Assembly: GCF_013034685.1 (NCBI RefSeq)
Contig: NZ_WQGO01000004.1
Location: 451,324-515,323 of the forward strand
Direction: 5' to 3'
From: Ruegeria lacuscaerulensis
GTDB lineage: Bacteria; Pseudomonadota; Alphaproteobacteria; Rhodobacterales; Rhodobacteraceae
DNA: 64,000 nt
Below the pieces are notes generated by a model. The model searched no databases. It was not told the DNA's origin and was given only the letters and a program-made list of their open reading frames with translations. Shown in pieces: positions 46,301 through 55,099 of this stretch (positions are counted from its first letter, which is position 1; every line of letters begins with the position of its first letter). The translations under genes were made by a program, and so were the position numbers.

Positions 46301-47497
46301 ATGGGGCTGATACTGCATTTCGGTCTCGGCAACTTCGCTCGTGCGCATTTGCTGGACTACACCGATCAGGCGCAGGGCTGGGATTTGGTCGGAGTCAGCT
46401 TGCGGTCTACAGCGATCCGGGACGGGTTGGCGCAGCAAGGGTTTGACTATGACCTGTGCGTGCAGGGTCAAGGTGTCCGGCGCATCCGGGTTCTGCGCGA
46501 CGTTTTGGCCCTGCCCGATGACCGAGACGCGATTTTCCAGGCCATGGCTGAGGCAGATATCATCTCGGCCACAGTGACCGAGAAGGGCTATCATCTGGAC
46601 AGCGCAGGTCGGTTGCAGTTGGACGATCCGGCCATCGCCTCTGATCTTGCAGGGCAAGGCCCGTCGACCCTGATCGGATTTCTGGCCTTCGGGCTTGCGG
46701 GGCACGATAGCCCGGCAACGGTACTGAGTTGTGACAACCGGGTGGGCAACGGCGACGCCCTGAAAACGGCCGTTGCCGATTTCTCCGCGGCCGCAGGGCT
46801 GGACCTGAACTGGGACAGGCTGAGCTTTCCCAATTCGATGGTTGACCGGATCACTCCGGCGACCACGGATGCGGTGCGCGCCATCAGCGGCGATCCTATG
46901 GCGGTCCCGACCGAAGCGTTTTCGGAATGGGTGATCGAAGACGATTTTGCAGGCCCTCGCCCCGACTGGCCCGGCGTGCAATTCGTCCAGGATGTTGCTC
47001 CGCACGAATTGCGCAAATTGCGGATGCTGAACGGCGCGCATTCGCTGCTGGCCTATGCGGGGTTGGGACGTGGGCTGACCTATGTGCATGAGGCGATCCG
47101 CGACCCTGTTCTGCGTCCGCTTGTACAGGATTTGATGGCCGACGCAGGAAGAACGCTACCAGACGAGGTACAGGATCAGGTCCCAAACTATGCCGCCGCC
47201 TTGATTGCCCGGTTCGAGAACCCCGAACTCGCCCACCGATTGGATCAGATCGCCATGGATGGCAGCCAGAAACTGCCTTACAGGTTCATCCCCACCCTGC
47301 GCGAGACCGGATCAAAAGCGGTTGCCGAAGGGGTGCGGGCGTGGATTGCCTATTGTGTTTCAGAGACCGCCAAAGGACGCGCGTTGAACGATCCCTTGGC
47401 AGCAGACATCGCGCGGGCGACCCAGCAGGATGAGCCGGACAAAGCGCTGTTGCAGATCATAGGGGCGCAAGATGTGTTGGCTGCGGTGCGGGGATAA
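46301..47497 (+). CDS. uxuB: mannitol dehydrogenase-family fructuronate reductase
   Basis: 398 residues. It starts directly at the Rossmann motif (LILHFGLGNFARAHLLDYTD) and contains SATVTEKGYHL, SCDNRVGNGDALK and NSMVDRITPAT with the family's catalytic Lys region near KLRMLNGAHSLLAY. The family reduces fructuronate to mannonate (UxuB) or tagaturonate to altronate (UxaB). It is shorter than the ~480-residue E. coli enzymes. Being one base after uxaC and close to uxuA supports fructuronate; altronate dehydratase is absent here. Symbol assigned by context. Confidence 0.85.
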   Translation: MGLILHFGLGNFARAHLLDYTDQAQGWDLVGVSLRSTAIRDGLAQQGFDYDLCVQGQGVRRIRVLRDVLALPDDRDAIFQAMAEADIISATVTEKGYHLDSAGRLQLDDPAIASDLAGQGPSTLIGFLAFGLAGHDSPATVLSCDNRVGNGDALKTAVADFSAAAGLDLNWDRLSFPNSMVDRITPATTDAVRAISGDPMAVPTEAFSEWVIEDDFAGPRPDWPGVQFVQDVAPHELRKLRMLNGAHSLLAYAGLGRGLTYVHEAIRDPVLRPLVQDLMADAGRTLPDEVQDQVPNYAAALIARFENPELAHRLDQIAMDGSQKLPYRFIPTLRETGSKAVAEGVRAWIAYCVSETAKGRALNDPLAADIARATQQDEPDKALLQIIGAQDVLAAVRG

Positions 47498-47503
47498 GGG
47501 CCG

Positions 47504-48385
47504 CTATCGCTTCTCCCGTTTCCAGATGATCAGCCCGGCGCCCATGATCAGCGCAGCCCCCGTCAGCGTGCTGGCGTCCGGCACGGTTTCGAAGAACAGA
47601 TAACCCCAGATCGCCATGTAGATCAGGAAGGAATAGGTAAAGGGCATTAACTGGTTGGCGGTGCCAAAGCGATGCGCGTTTGTCAGCAATTGGTGGCCGC
47701 CCCATCCGAAGACGCCCAGTCCGATCAGCACGATCATGCTCCACAGGTTTTCGGGCTGCATCCAGAACCACACCGCAAAGGGCAACAGGACAACTGTTCC
47801 GGTGAGGCCCAGATAGAACTGCATCGTATCAACCGACACGACCCCGGACAGCCGCCGGGTCATGATCGAATACAGCGCCAGGGCCGTCGCGTTGTAGACG
47901 ATCAGTAACATGGTGGGGTGGAACACCGCGCCAAAGGGGCGGACGATCACCAATACGCCAACAAAGCCCAGAAGGATGGCAAACCACCGCCACGGCCCTA
48001 CGGCTTCCTTCAGGACAAAGACCGACAGGAAACACACAATCACCGGGCTTGAGAACATGATCGCAGACACCGCTGTCAGCGGCAGGAACCGAAGGGCGTA
48101 GAAGTTGAACACCGTGGCCGAAATCAGCAGCAGAGCCCGGCTGATCAGTTGCCACGGATGATCGGTATGAAACCGGCTGGGCTGGAAGCCCCCCTTTGCG
48201 ATGACACCCAGCGAGATCACAAAATGGCCCGCATAGCGCATGAACGCCAGTTGAAAGGCCGGAAATCCGGCGACGGCCAGCCATTTCGCCCCCAAATCGA
48301 CAAAGGAAAACAGCAGCCACGCCAGAAGCATCAACACGATGCCCAGACGCGGCAAATCTGCGGTCGATCGGGCGGCGACGGTCAT
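47504..48385 (-). CDS. DMT-superfamily (EamA) transporter
   Basis: 293 residues, ten membrane segments in two EamA repeats; FVGVLVIVRPFGAVF closes the first, PDASTLTGAALIMGAGLIIWK the second. Likely an exporter of a small metabolite. It is the last gene of the long minus-strand series that starts at the TRAP binding protein, three bases after the dehydrogenase gene. Substrate unknown; it differs clearly from the DMT protein at 25205. Confidence 0.86.
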   Translation of the reverse strand: MTVAARSTADLPRLGIVLMLLAWLLFSFVDLGAKWLAVAGFPAFQLAFMRYAGHFVISLGVIAKGGFQPSRFHTDHPWQLISRALLLISATVFNFYALRFLPLTAVSAIMFSSPVIVCFLSVFVLKEAVGPWRWFAILLGFVGVLVIVRPFGAVFHPTMLLIVYNATALALYSIMTRRLSGVVSVDTMQFYLGLTGTVVLLPFAVWFWMQPENLWSMIVLIGLGVFGWGGHQLLTNAHRFGTANQLMPFTYSFLIYMAIWGYLFFETVPDASTLTGAALIMGAGLIIWKREKR

Positions 48386-48388
48386 CGC

Positions 48389-49276
48389 CTAGGGTTTGAA
48401 CCGGTTGACGTAATAGTCGACCATCTGGCTGACCATATCGTCCGCCTGACCAGTGTCGCGCGCATCGTTCAACGCGGCCAAGGTGCCTTGAGACATCACG
48501 CTGCTGACTCCCGCATCGCGCGCCATTTGGTCGTAATACCCGATATCCTTGGCAGCGTTCTTGATCGCAAAGGCCAGTTGGTTCGGGTCCTGATTAACGC
48601 CATAGGCGGTGACGAAATCCATCATCCCCGAATGCAGTGGCCCCGCAGCCATCACATCGTACAACTGCTTGCGATCCACCCCAGCCACATCGGCCATGGC
48701 GAAAGCCTCGGCCATGGCATTGGCCACGGTCATGCCGAAGAAGTTGTTGATCAGCTTGATCGTGTGCCCCGAGCCGACGGCTCCAAGGTGGAACACGTTC
48801 TCACCCAGATCTTCGAGCACAGGTTTTGCGGTGTCGAAAGCGGCCTGATCCCCCGAGGCCATGATGTTCAGCTTGCCCTCCAGCGCGTGTGAGGGCGTGC
48901 GCCCCAGCGGTGCGTCCAGATAGCTGCCCCCGGCGGCAGAGACCTCATCCGCGAGGGTCCGCGTGCTGCCGGGCAGCGAGGTGCCAAAGTCCACCACAAT
49001 GCCGCCGGGCTTCAAACCCGCAATCACGCCGTTTTCCCCGCGCATCCGCGCCTCGACCTGATCCGAAGTGCCCATGCACAGCATCACGATGTCACTGGCA
49101 GCGGCCAGATCTTTTGCGTTTTGTGCCTCAACCGCGCCGCGGGCGATCGCAGCATCCAGATGGGTGCGATTGCGGTTGCCCAGAACCGTGACCGCATAGC
49201 CCATGTCCAGCAACCGGTTGACCATGGCCCCGCCCATCAGCCCGAGGCCAATAAATCCAACAGAAGGTTTGCTCAT
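48389..49276 (-). CDS. beta-hydroxyacid dehydrogenase (tartronate-semialdehyde-reductase type)
   Basis: 295 residues: GLGLMGGAMVNRLL near residue 10, DAPLGRTPSHALEGKL near 120 as substrate-binding block, and GHTIKLINNFFG near 170 with the catalytic Lys. GarR and glyoxylate reductases share this layout. In galactarate/glucarate catabolism GarR reduces tartronate semialdehyde, which would suit the cycloisomerase in the same series, but no KDG-glucarate aldolase is visible. Substrate inferred only to class. Confidence 0.87.
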   Translation of the reverse strand: MSKPSVGFIGLGLMGGAMVNRLLDMGYAVTVLGNRNRTHLDAAIARGAVEAQNAKDLAAASDIVMLCMGTSDQVEARMRGENGVIAGLKPGGIVVDFGTSLPGSTRTLADEVSAAGGSYLDAPLGRTPSHALEGKLNIMASGDQAAFDTAKPVLEDLGENVFHLGAVGSGHTIKLINNFFGMTVANAMAEAFAMADVAGVDRKQLYDVMAAGPLHSGMMDFVTAYGVNQDPNQLAFAIKNAAKDIGYYDQMARDAGVSSVMSQGTLAALNDARDTGQADDMVSQMVDYYVNRFKP

Positions 49277-49338
49277 GCGAATTCCTTTCCATCAATTCGT
49301 CTTATGTGTCCCTGCGCCCATCCTTTGCGAGCGCGTGT

Positions 49339-50343
49339 TCAGGCCTGCACCGGCAAGCCCGCGTTCTGTTTCGCCAACGCTTCTTCAATCCGGGTGGCGA
49401 CCGCAAGGGTACGCGCGGCGTCGGCCACATCAATCAGCGGAGCGGCCCCATCCATCACGCCTAGAAAATGATCCAACTGCGCGTCCAGCGGCACGCAGCT
49501 TTGGGCCGGTTTGTCGAACTCCACGCGCTCTGACGGGGTGCCCCAGTCCTTGCCCTGCCACAGGGTCAGCGACGGGAAACTGATGGCCCCTCTTGTGCCG
49601 GTGATCCACATCATGTCCTGATGGGTGGTGCCGATATTGGGATTCTCGCCGATCCCGGCCTCGAACCCCCAGGGGCTGGGCGCGGTATCGGCGAAGCTGA
49701 TGGTTCCCGTCGCCCCGTTTTCAAATGCAAGCGCCACCGCGCCGCTTTCAATCCTGTCCGTCCCGCGCAGCGAAGCGCCTCGCAAGGCGGCAATCTCGCT
49801 AATCTCGCCGATGACAAAGCGTAAAACGTCGATGTCGTGGACAAGATTGATCATCACCGGGCTGCCGCCCGAGGTGCGCCAGTTCTGTTCGAAATAAGCG
49901 TCCGGCTTTCGCATCGCCCATAAAAGCGAGACATTGATGACCCGCCCGATGACGCCCTCGGCGATCTTGGCCTTAAGATGTTGAAGGACTTGGTGATAGC
50001 GGCGATGGTGGCCGACCAGACTGCGGACCTGAGCCTGTTCAAGGGCACGGGCCAACGCTTGCGCCTCGGCCACGGTGCCAGCAACCGGTTTCTCGATCAG
50101 CATGTGCCACCCGCGTGCTGCTGCCGCCATGCCATGCGCGGCGTGAAGATGGGTCGGGGTGGCGATGATGACGCCGTCCACATCGTCCTGAACGTCATCC
50201 ATACTGGCGAACCGGGTTGCGTCCACACGGATCGACATGTCCGGGTCAGCAAGCCCCACAAGATGACAGCCCGGATGTTGCTTAACGGCTTGGATATGGC
50301 GAATGCCGATCAGCCCGCCGCCAACGACGAGGATACGTTTCAC
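49339..50343 (-). CDS. Gfo/Idh/MocA-family oxidoreductase
   Basis: 334 residues: GGGLIGIRHIQAV near residue 10, IEKPVAGTVAEAQAL near 90 and NLVHDIDVLRFVIGEI in the C-terminal domain. The GTG start at 50343 has AGGAG seven bases upstream; a Met seven codons earlier is less likely. It is the fourth member of this family in the window and lies in the TRAP operon rather than with the tandem three. Substrate unknown. Confidence 0.88.
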   Translation of the reverse strand: MKRILVVGGGLIGIRHIQAVKQHPGCHLVGLADPDMSIRVDATRFASMDDVQDDVDGVIIATPTHLHAAHGMAAAARGWHMLIEKPVAGTVAEAQALARALEQAQVRSLVGHHRRYHQVLQHLKAKIAEGVIGRVINVSLLWAMRKPDAYFEQNWRTSGGSPVMINLVHDIDVLRFVIGEISEIAALRGASLRGTDRIESGAVALAFENGATGTISFADTAPSPWGFEAGIGENPNIGTTHQDMMWITGTRGAISFPSLTLWQGKDWGTPSERVEFDKPAQSCVPLDAQLDHFLGVMDGAAPLIDVADAARTLAVATRIEEALAKQNAGLPVQA

Positions 50344-50411
50344 TGCGCTGCTCCTGTTGCGCACGGCGTGGAGCCGTTATCTGCCAGAACAGATGTCATG
50401 TCCGGTTTCCC

Positions 50412-51359
50412 TCATGCGCAGAACGGAGAGGTCGAGTCCCACCGATGAATGTCGATATGCGGCTGGGTGGCCAGACGCGCGCGGGCGGCCTCCCAGTTCG
50501 AGCGACAGACACGCCAGTCGTGCAATTCGCGGTCAGGGTTGACGCGGGACCGGGCCACGAAATCCGGGAAATGCCCGCGCCCTGTGGGTTGCCCCGTCGC
50601 GCTGTAGCGTATGTCGAAGGACCAGCGGAATTGATCCGTGGTGTTGACCCGCGAGGCATGTGGGGTCAGAGGGTGAAACAGGACGATGCCTCCGGCTGTG
50701 ACCGGCAGGGGGACAGCGGTCGTCTCATCCACAAACCCGTCCGCGATCCCGGTCTGGGTGCGCGCGCAATGGGGCAGGATGTCCTGATCCGGGGCTTTGG
50801 CCTGCACTTGCAAACAGCCGTTTTCGACCGTCGCATCGTTCACCGCGATCCAAACAGTGACCATGTCGGTCTGGTCCGCATCCTCCAGCGCAACAGCCCG
50901 GTCCTGATGCCAGTCCGTTGCAGTAATATGCGCGCGGATTTCATCATTTGCCAGCTTCCGCGCCGGAGGTTTCAGGCGCACGTGCTGAATGGGGTTGCTG
51001 GTCAGTTCCGAGCCGATCAGTTGCTCGACCACGTCCAAAAGCGGCTTGGCGGTCATCATCTCGAACACGGCGGGTCCGATGTGAAAAGGCGTATCGGCCA
51101 TGATCCGGTCGCCGGGCAGAGAAATATCCATGGGCTGGAAATAGTCGCACCGGGCCTCGTAAGCGGCCAGCAGCTTGCCCCAGAAATCCAGACCCTCGGG
51201 GCTGGGCACCAGACCTCGCGCGAACCAGTCCGCATAAAGCCCATCCAGCAGGGTCGAGTATTCGTCGATCACCCGGTTCAGAATGTCAGGCGGAATAACG
51301 TCTGGCACGACCAGATAGCCATCGGTTTCAAAACGTGAGATTTGCTCTTGCGTCAGCAT
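50412..51359 (-). CDS. phytanoyl-CoA dioxygenase (PhyH)-family protein
   Basis: 315 residues with a jelly-roll Fe(II)/2-oxoglutarate fold. The metal triad is visible as TDWHQDRAV (His-x-Asp near residue 140) and a late His in LTPHASRVNTT, with an Arg 9-11 residues later to bind 2-oxoglutarate. Bacterial members hydroxylate varied small molecules, including ectoine and sugar-derived compounds. It starts ten bases upstream-side of the TRAP permease stop, in the same operon. Substrate unknown. Confidence 0.85.
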   Translation of the reverse strand: MLTQEQISRFETDGYLVVPDVIPPDILNRVIDEYSTLLDGLYADWFARGLVPSPEGLDFWGKLLAAYEARCDYFQPMDISLPGDRIMADTPFHIGPAVFEMMTAKPLLDVVEQLIGSELTSNPIQHVRLKPPARKLANDEIRAHITATDWHQDRAVALEDADQTDMVTVWIAVNDATVENGCLQVQAKAPDQDILPHCARTQTGIADGFVDETTAVPLPVTAGGIVLFHPLTPHASRVNTTDQFRWSFDIRYSATGQPTGRGHFPDFVARSRVNPDRELHDWRVCRSNWEAARARLATQPHIDIHRWDSTSPFCA

Positions 51360-51369
51360 GGGTCGATCC

Positions 51370-52992
51370 TCACAACAGGATTGCGATGATATTGGGCCAG
51401 ATCAGCAGCACCGAAAGCGCCAGAATCTGGATGCCGATAAAGGGCAGGAAGCCGCGGAAGATATCAGTCAGGCTGATATGCGGCGGGGCCACCGATTTCA
51501 GATAGAACGCTGCCGGTCCAAAGGGCGGCGACAGGAAGCTGACCTGCATGTTCATACAGAACACCACGCCGAACCAGATCGCTACGTGATTTGGCTGCAG
51601 CTGGCCGATCAGGCCGATCTCTTCGATGGGCAGGCGCAGCACGATGGGCAGGAAGACCGGGATGATCAGCAAGACGATCCCGACCCAATCCATGAACGCG
51701 CCCATGAACAGCAGGATCAGCATCATCACCAGAATGACCAGCATCGGTGGCAATTCCTGACCCACGATCAGATCAGCCACATATTGCGGTCCGCCCGCGA
51801 TGGTATAGGCCCCCGCCAGCGAGGCGGCACCAATCGTGACCCAGATGATCGTACCGGTGGATTTCAGCGTGCGCATCAGGCTGTCCCAAACCAGCTCGAA
51901 CGAACCTTCTCCGCGCAGGATGGCGATGATCAGAACGGCGAACGCGCCCATTCCGGCCGCCTCGGTGATGCCGGTGATGCCGCCGTAGATCGAACCCAGA
52001 ACCACGCCGATCACGACCATCGGTGCGACCAGCCCTTTGCCCATATGCCAGCCAACGCGCGCACGCTCTTTGCCGAAGACGAAAAAGATCAGCAGCAGCG
52101 CGACAATTGTGACGCCTGCAAACCAGGGCAGGTAATCTGCCGTTCCGAACCGCGCGGGCTCGCCCTGACTGGCGGCATTCGATCCCGACAGTTCGAAGAA
52201 CGCAGCCCGGATGAACAGAACGGTGGAAAATCCGGCAACGACGATACACATGAACGCGGCGAACAGCTTGCGCTTTTCGGTCGGCTCGGGGTCGTTCGGG
52301 TCGGGTTCAGGCAAGGGGGCATCATCGGGTTTCAGCCGGGTGCGGATGATGATGTAGAGGATGATCATCGACGCCAGCATGAAGCCGGGGATGAAGGACG
52401 CGGTGAACAGCGACTTGATCGAGGTTTCGGTGATCAGACCATAGATGATCAGCACGATTGACGGGGGGATCATCGTCCCCAACGAGCCCGAGGCACAGAT
52501 CACCCCGATGGCGAGGTTCTGGTTATACCCCAGCCGCAACATCTGCGGCAGGGCGATCAGGCCCAGCAGAACGACCTCACCCCCGATAATCCCCGACATC
52601 GCTGCCATGATCACCGCCATGATCGAGGTGACGATGGCAATCCCGCCCCGCGTCCGCGACAACCAGATATTGAGCGAGGAATACATGTCCTTGGCGATCC
52701 CCGAGCGTTCCAGCAGAGAGGCCATGAAGATGAACAAGGGCACGGATATGAGCACGTAATCCGTTAAGAGCCCGTATATTTTCTGTGCCAGAATATAGAG
52801 CGGCCCCGTCCCCGGCCTGCCGGTCAGCAGCCCGTCGCCAAAGGAAAACGGGTTGAGCAGCAGGTTGGGCTCGAATTTCAGCACCAATACAAGAACCGCC
52901 AGCGAGGCCGAGGCCAGACCCAGCGGCATCCCGATGGCCAGCAAGACGATAAGTGCGACCATCAGGATCAGTGAGATTGTTCCAATATCCAT
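51370..52992 (-). CDS. dctM: TRAP transporter large permease (DctM type)
   Basis: 540 residues and about 13 membrane segments. The family's GxxMPPSxV-like segment is GSLGTMIPPSIVLIIYG near residue 170, and ILMLILLFMGAFMDWVGIV lies late in the protein. It is about 100 residues longer than a standard DctM; the extra is a polar loop near residues 230-290 (PLPEPDPNDPEPTEKRK). This longer form occurs in a distinct TRAP branch. It imports the sugar acid delivered by the binding protein, driven by sodium. One-base overlap with the small permease gene. Confidence 0.92.
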   Translation of the reverse strand: MDIGTISLILMVALIVLLAIGMPLGLASASLAVLVLVLKFEPNLLLNPFSFGDGLLTGRPGTGPLYILAQKIYGLLTDYVLISVPLFIFMASLLERSGIAKDMYSSLNIWLSRTRGGIAIVTSIMAVIMAAMSGIIGGEVVLLGLIALPQMLRLGYNQNLAIGVICASGSLGTMIPPSIVLIIYGLITETSIKSLFTASFIPGFMLASMIILYIIIRTRLKPDDAPLPEPDPNDPEPTEKRKLFAAFMCIVVAGFSTVLFIRAAFFELSGSNAASQGEPARFGTADYLPWFAGVTIVALLLIFFVFGKERARVGWHMGKGLVAPMVVIGVVLGSIYGGITGITEAAGMGAFAVLIIAILRGEGSFELVWDSLMRTLKSTGTIIWVTIGAASLAGAYTIAGGPQYVADLIVGQELPPMLVILVMMLILLFMGAFMDWVGIVLLIIPVFLPIVLRLPIEEIGLIGQLQPNHVAIWFGVVFCMNMQVSFLSPPFGPAAFYLKSVAPPHISLTDIFRGFLPFIGIQILALSVLLIWPNIIAILL

Positions 52993-53834
52993 CAGTCTTG
53001 CCCCACTGCTTTTTTCAGCATTTCAATCTCTTCTTCATCAGGTTCGTCAGTGTGAATCTCGGGTTCCTTGTTCCAATCCGAGATCAGGTTCACGACCGCC
53101 TGAAACGCCACCAGCGTAATGACGATCAGCACCATCGGTTGCAGGGTCGCCGGGATCGGCGGGTTGAAAGCCGAGCCGAACAGCTCCCATTTATACAACT
53201 TATTGACGAAGACCTGTTTGTAGCTGCCATAGACAAGGAAGAAGGCGAAAAGCACGATCAGAACGGTCGAGATCGTGTCGAACACCCGTTGCAGCCATCG
53301 TGGCACGGCGTCGTATAGCAGGAAAATGCGGATGTGGCTGCGCTGCTGCATCCCGTAGTAGCCAGACATCAGGAAGACGAAGCTGGCGAACCACAGGGTC
53401 ATCTCGTTGGCCCATTCGGTGGGTTTTTCCAGAATGTAACGCAGGAAGACCTCGTACAGCATCACAATGGTCATGATGGCGATCATCATCATGGTGACGC
53501 GCCCAATGAACAGGGCGAATCGGTCGATGGCGCTGAGCCCGCCATACTCCATTGCAGCCGGGCGCACGGTTCGGGCACCGATCACCGCAAGTATCGGTGT
53601 CAGGATCAGCGCGAGCATGTCAAAAATGTCGATATGTCCGCCGAAGATGCCAGCGGCATTTGGCGTGATGTCGGCGCGCAGGTAAATCTCCTGCACCTGA
53701 GATTTCAGGGATTCCGAAGTGTAGGGCAGCCAATCCAGCAGAAAGGCAGGCAGGTGCCAGACCAGCCAACTGGCCGTTCCGACAAATGCCAAGGGTATCA
53801 GCCATTCAATAATTCCACCCGTGGATTTCTGCAT
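52992..53834 (-). CDS. dctQ: TRAP transporter small permease (DctQ type) with N-terminal extension
   Basis: 280 residues, against about 160-200 for most DctQ proteins. The DctQ core (IVMLYEVFLRYILEKPTEWANE near residue 125, then MSGYYGMQQRSHIRI) spans residues about 95-255. The first ~95 residues are extra and carry two membrane segments (LIPLAFVGTASWLVWHL and a second near 70-88). The acidic C-terminus (DEPDEEEIEML) is cytoplasmic. Long DctQ and long DctM partners go together in the same TRAP branch. Confidence 0.9.
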   Translation of the reverse strand: MQKSTGGIIEWLIPLAFVGTASWLVWHLPAFLLDWLPYTSESLKSQVQEIYLRADITPNAAGIFGGHIDIFDMLALILTPILAVIGARTVRPAAMEYGGLSAIDRFALFIGRVTMMMIAIMTIVMLYEVFLRYILEKPTEWANEMTLWFASFVFLMSGYYGMQQRSHIRIFLLYDAVPRWLQRVFDTISTVLIVLFAFFLVYGSYKQVFVNKLYKWELFGSAFNPPIPATLQPMVLIVITLVAFQAVVNLISDWNKEPEIHTDEPDEEEIEMLKKAVGQD

Positions 53835-53850
53835 TTCCTGCCCCCTGTCG

Positions 53851-55020
53851 TTATGTCCTGGCCCGGAAGTGATCTATGAAGACGCGGTCGGGCTCGACGC
53901 CGATGCCCGGCCCGGTCGGAACCGCGACACGGCCTGCGTTAGCTTTGACCTGACCCTGAATGTCCAAAGGAACGGTCAGCAGATCGTCCCGGAATTTGTT
54001 GTCCGTGGTGTCAAACTCCAGCATCGGCTCCCACGGGTGCAGGCCGCCCGGCATCGGCGGCATTGCTGCCAGCAGATGCAGGTTCGTGGATACGGCAATT
54101 GCGCTGCCCCAGACGTGATTGACGACCGGAGTGAAATGGGCGTGGCACAAGGCCAGAATCCGCAGATACTCGGATACGCCACCCAAGGCGCAAACCTCGG
54201 GCTGGGCGATATCCAAGCCACGGCTTTCCAGCAGAGTGCGCCACGACCACCGATTGAACACCGCTTCGCCCCCAGCGATGTTGGTTTTCAGCCCTTTGCG
54301 CAACTCGCGGTATCCATCGGTATCCTCGGGCGCGACAGGCTCTTCGAACCAATAGGCTCCAAGCTCGTCCAGAGCGCGTCCCACATAGAACGCATCCGAC
54401 GTGGTATAGGCATGGTTGGCATCGACCATGAACCGGAAATCGTCGCCGACACCGCGCCGCACGGCCTGACATAGCTTGACGTCTGGTTCGGGGCCAAAGC
54501 CGGTTTTCATCTTGGTGGCGACAAATCCCATCTCTTTGATCGCGGCGGCCTCGTCCGTAAAGCGGCGCGCCAGATCATCGACGGGTTCATCGCGCAGCAT
54601 CATACCGTAGCCATAACAGGGGACCGAGTTGCGATGCGCCCCACCAATCAGCTTGTGCAGCGGCAGGCCCGCCACTTTGCCAGCGATATCCCAAAGAGCG
54701 ATATCCACACCCGAAAGGGCCTGAAGGGGCATGCCACCCTGCCCATGATCTCGCAGAAGGTTGTAGACCTTGTGCCAGATCACGTCGCGGTCCATCGGAT
54801 CCGATCCCAGCACAATGGGTTGGATCACCTGTTCGACAATGGTTTTGTTGGCAAGAGCGACCGTACCGGGGCCGAAACACTCGCCCCATCCGGTAACGCC
54901 TTCGTCGGTCTGAACTTCGACCAGATGCGCGCTGCGCTTGTCGTAATATTGCTGCGAATAGCCCAAAACCTCGGGCATGTCGTAGCGCAGGACGTGACTA
55001 ATGATCTTGGTGATTTTCAT
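53851..55020 (-). CDS. gci: D-galactarolactone cycloisomerase-like enolase-superfamily enzyme
   Basis: 389 residues. The first half follows Agrobacterium galactarolactone cycloisomerase closely (VTGWGECFGPG, LSGVDIALWDIAGK); the barrel has KMKTGFG near residue 165, MVDANHAYTT, WFEEPVAPED, IAGGEAV and NHVWGSAIAVSTNLH with the His base. Gci opens D-galactaro-1,4-lactone to 3-deoxy-2-keto-hexarate in oxidative galacturonate breakdown. Uronate dehydrogenase (Udh), which makes the lactone, was not recognised in the window. It lies between the TRAP binding protein and permeases, so its substrate is probably what the transporter imports or a near product. Confidence 0.82.
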   Translation of the reverse strand: MKITKIISHVLRYDMPEVLGYSQQYYDKRSAHLVEVQTDEGVTGWGECFGPGTVALANKTIVEQVIQPIVLGSDPMDRDVIWHKVYNLLRDHGQGGMPLQALSGVDIALWDIAGKVAGLPLHKLIGGAHRNSVPCYGYGMMLRDEPVDDLARRFTDEAAAIKEMGFVATKMKTGFGPEPDVKLCQAVRRGVGDDFRFMVDANHAYTTSDAFYVGRALDELGAYWFEEPVAPEDTDGYRELRKGLKTNIAGGEAVFNRWSWRTLLESRGLDIAQPEVCALGGVSEYLRILALCHAHFTPVVNHVWGSAIAVSTNLHLLAAMPPMPGGLHPWEPMLEFDTTDNKFRDDLLTVPLDIQGQVKANAGRVAVPTGPGIGVEPDRVFIDHFRART

Positions 55021-55045
55021 TCGACATACGTCCCTGAGAAAGGTC

Positions 55046-55074
55046 CGGAAAGGCCACGGATCGCAGCCTTTCCG
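55046..55074 (-). other. intercistronic hairpin after the TRAP binding-protein gene
   Basis: CGGAAAGG pairs with CCTTTCCG around a 13-base loop, 25 bases after the stop of the binding-protein gene within the operon. Hairpins in this place commonly protect or partly end the upstream message so that binding protein exceeds permease. Function inferred. Confidence 0.45.
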
Positions 55075-55099
55075 AAGGATCGTCTCAGCATGACGCCGA

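Noticed and set aside
46118..47089. A 323-codon minus-strand open frame opposite uxaC and uxuB
   Set aside because: It spans the end of one real gene and most of another on the opposite strand; no recognisable domain or ribosome-binding site.
51358..52461. A 367-codon plus-strand open frame opposite the TRAP large permease
   Set aside because: Extremely rich in Asp, His and Gln, the usual antisense of a membrane protein gene.
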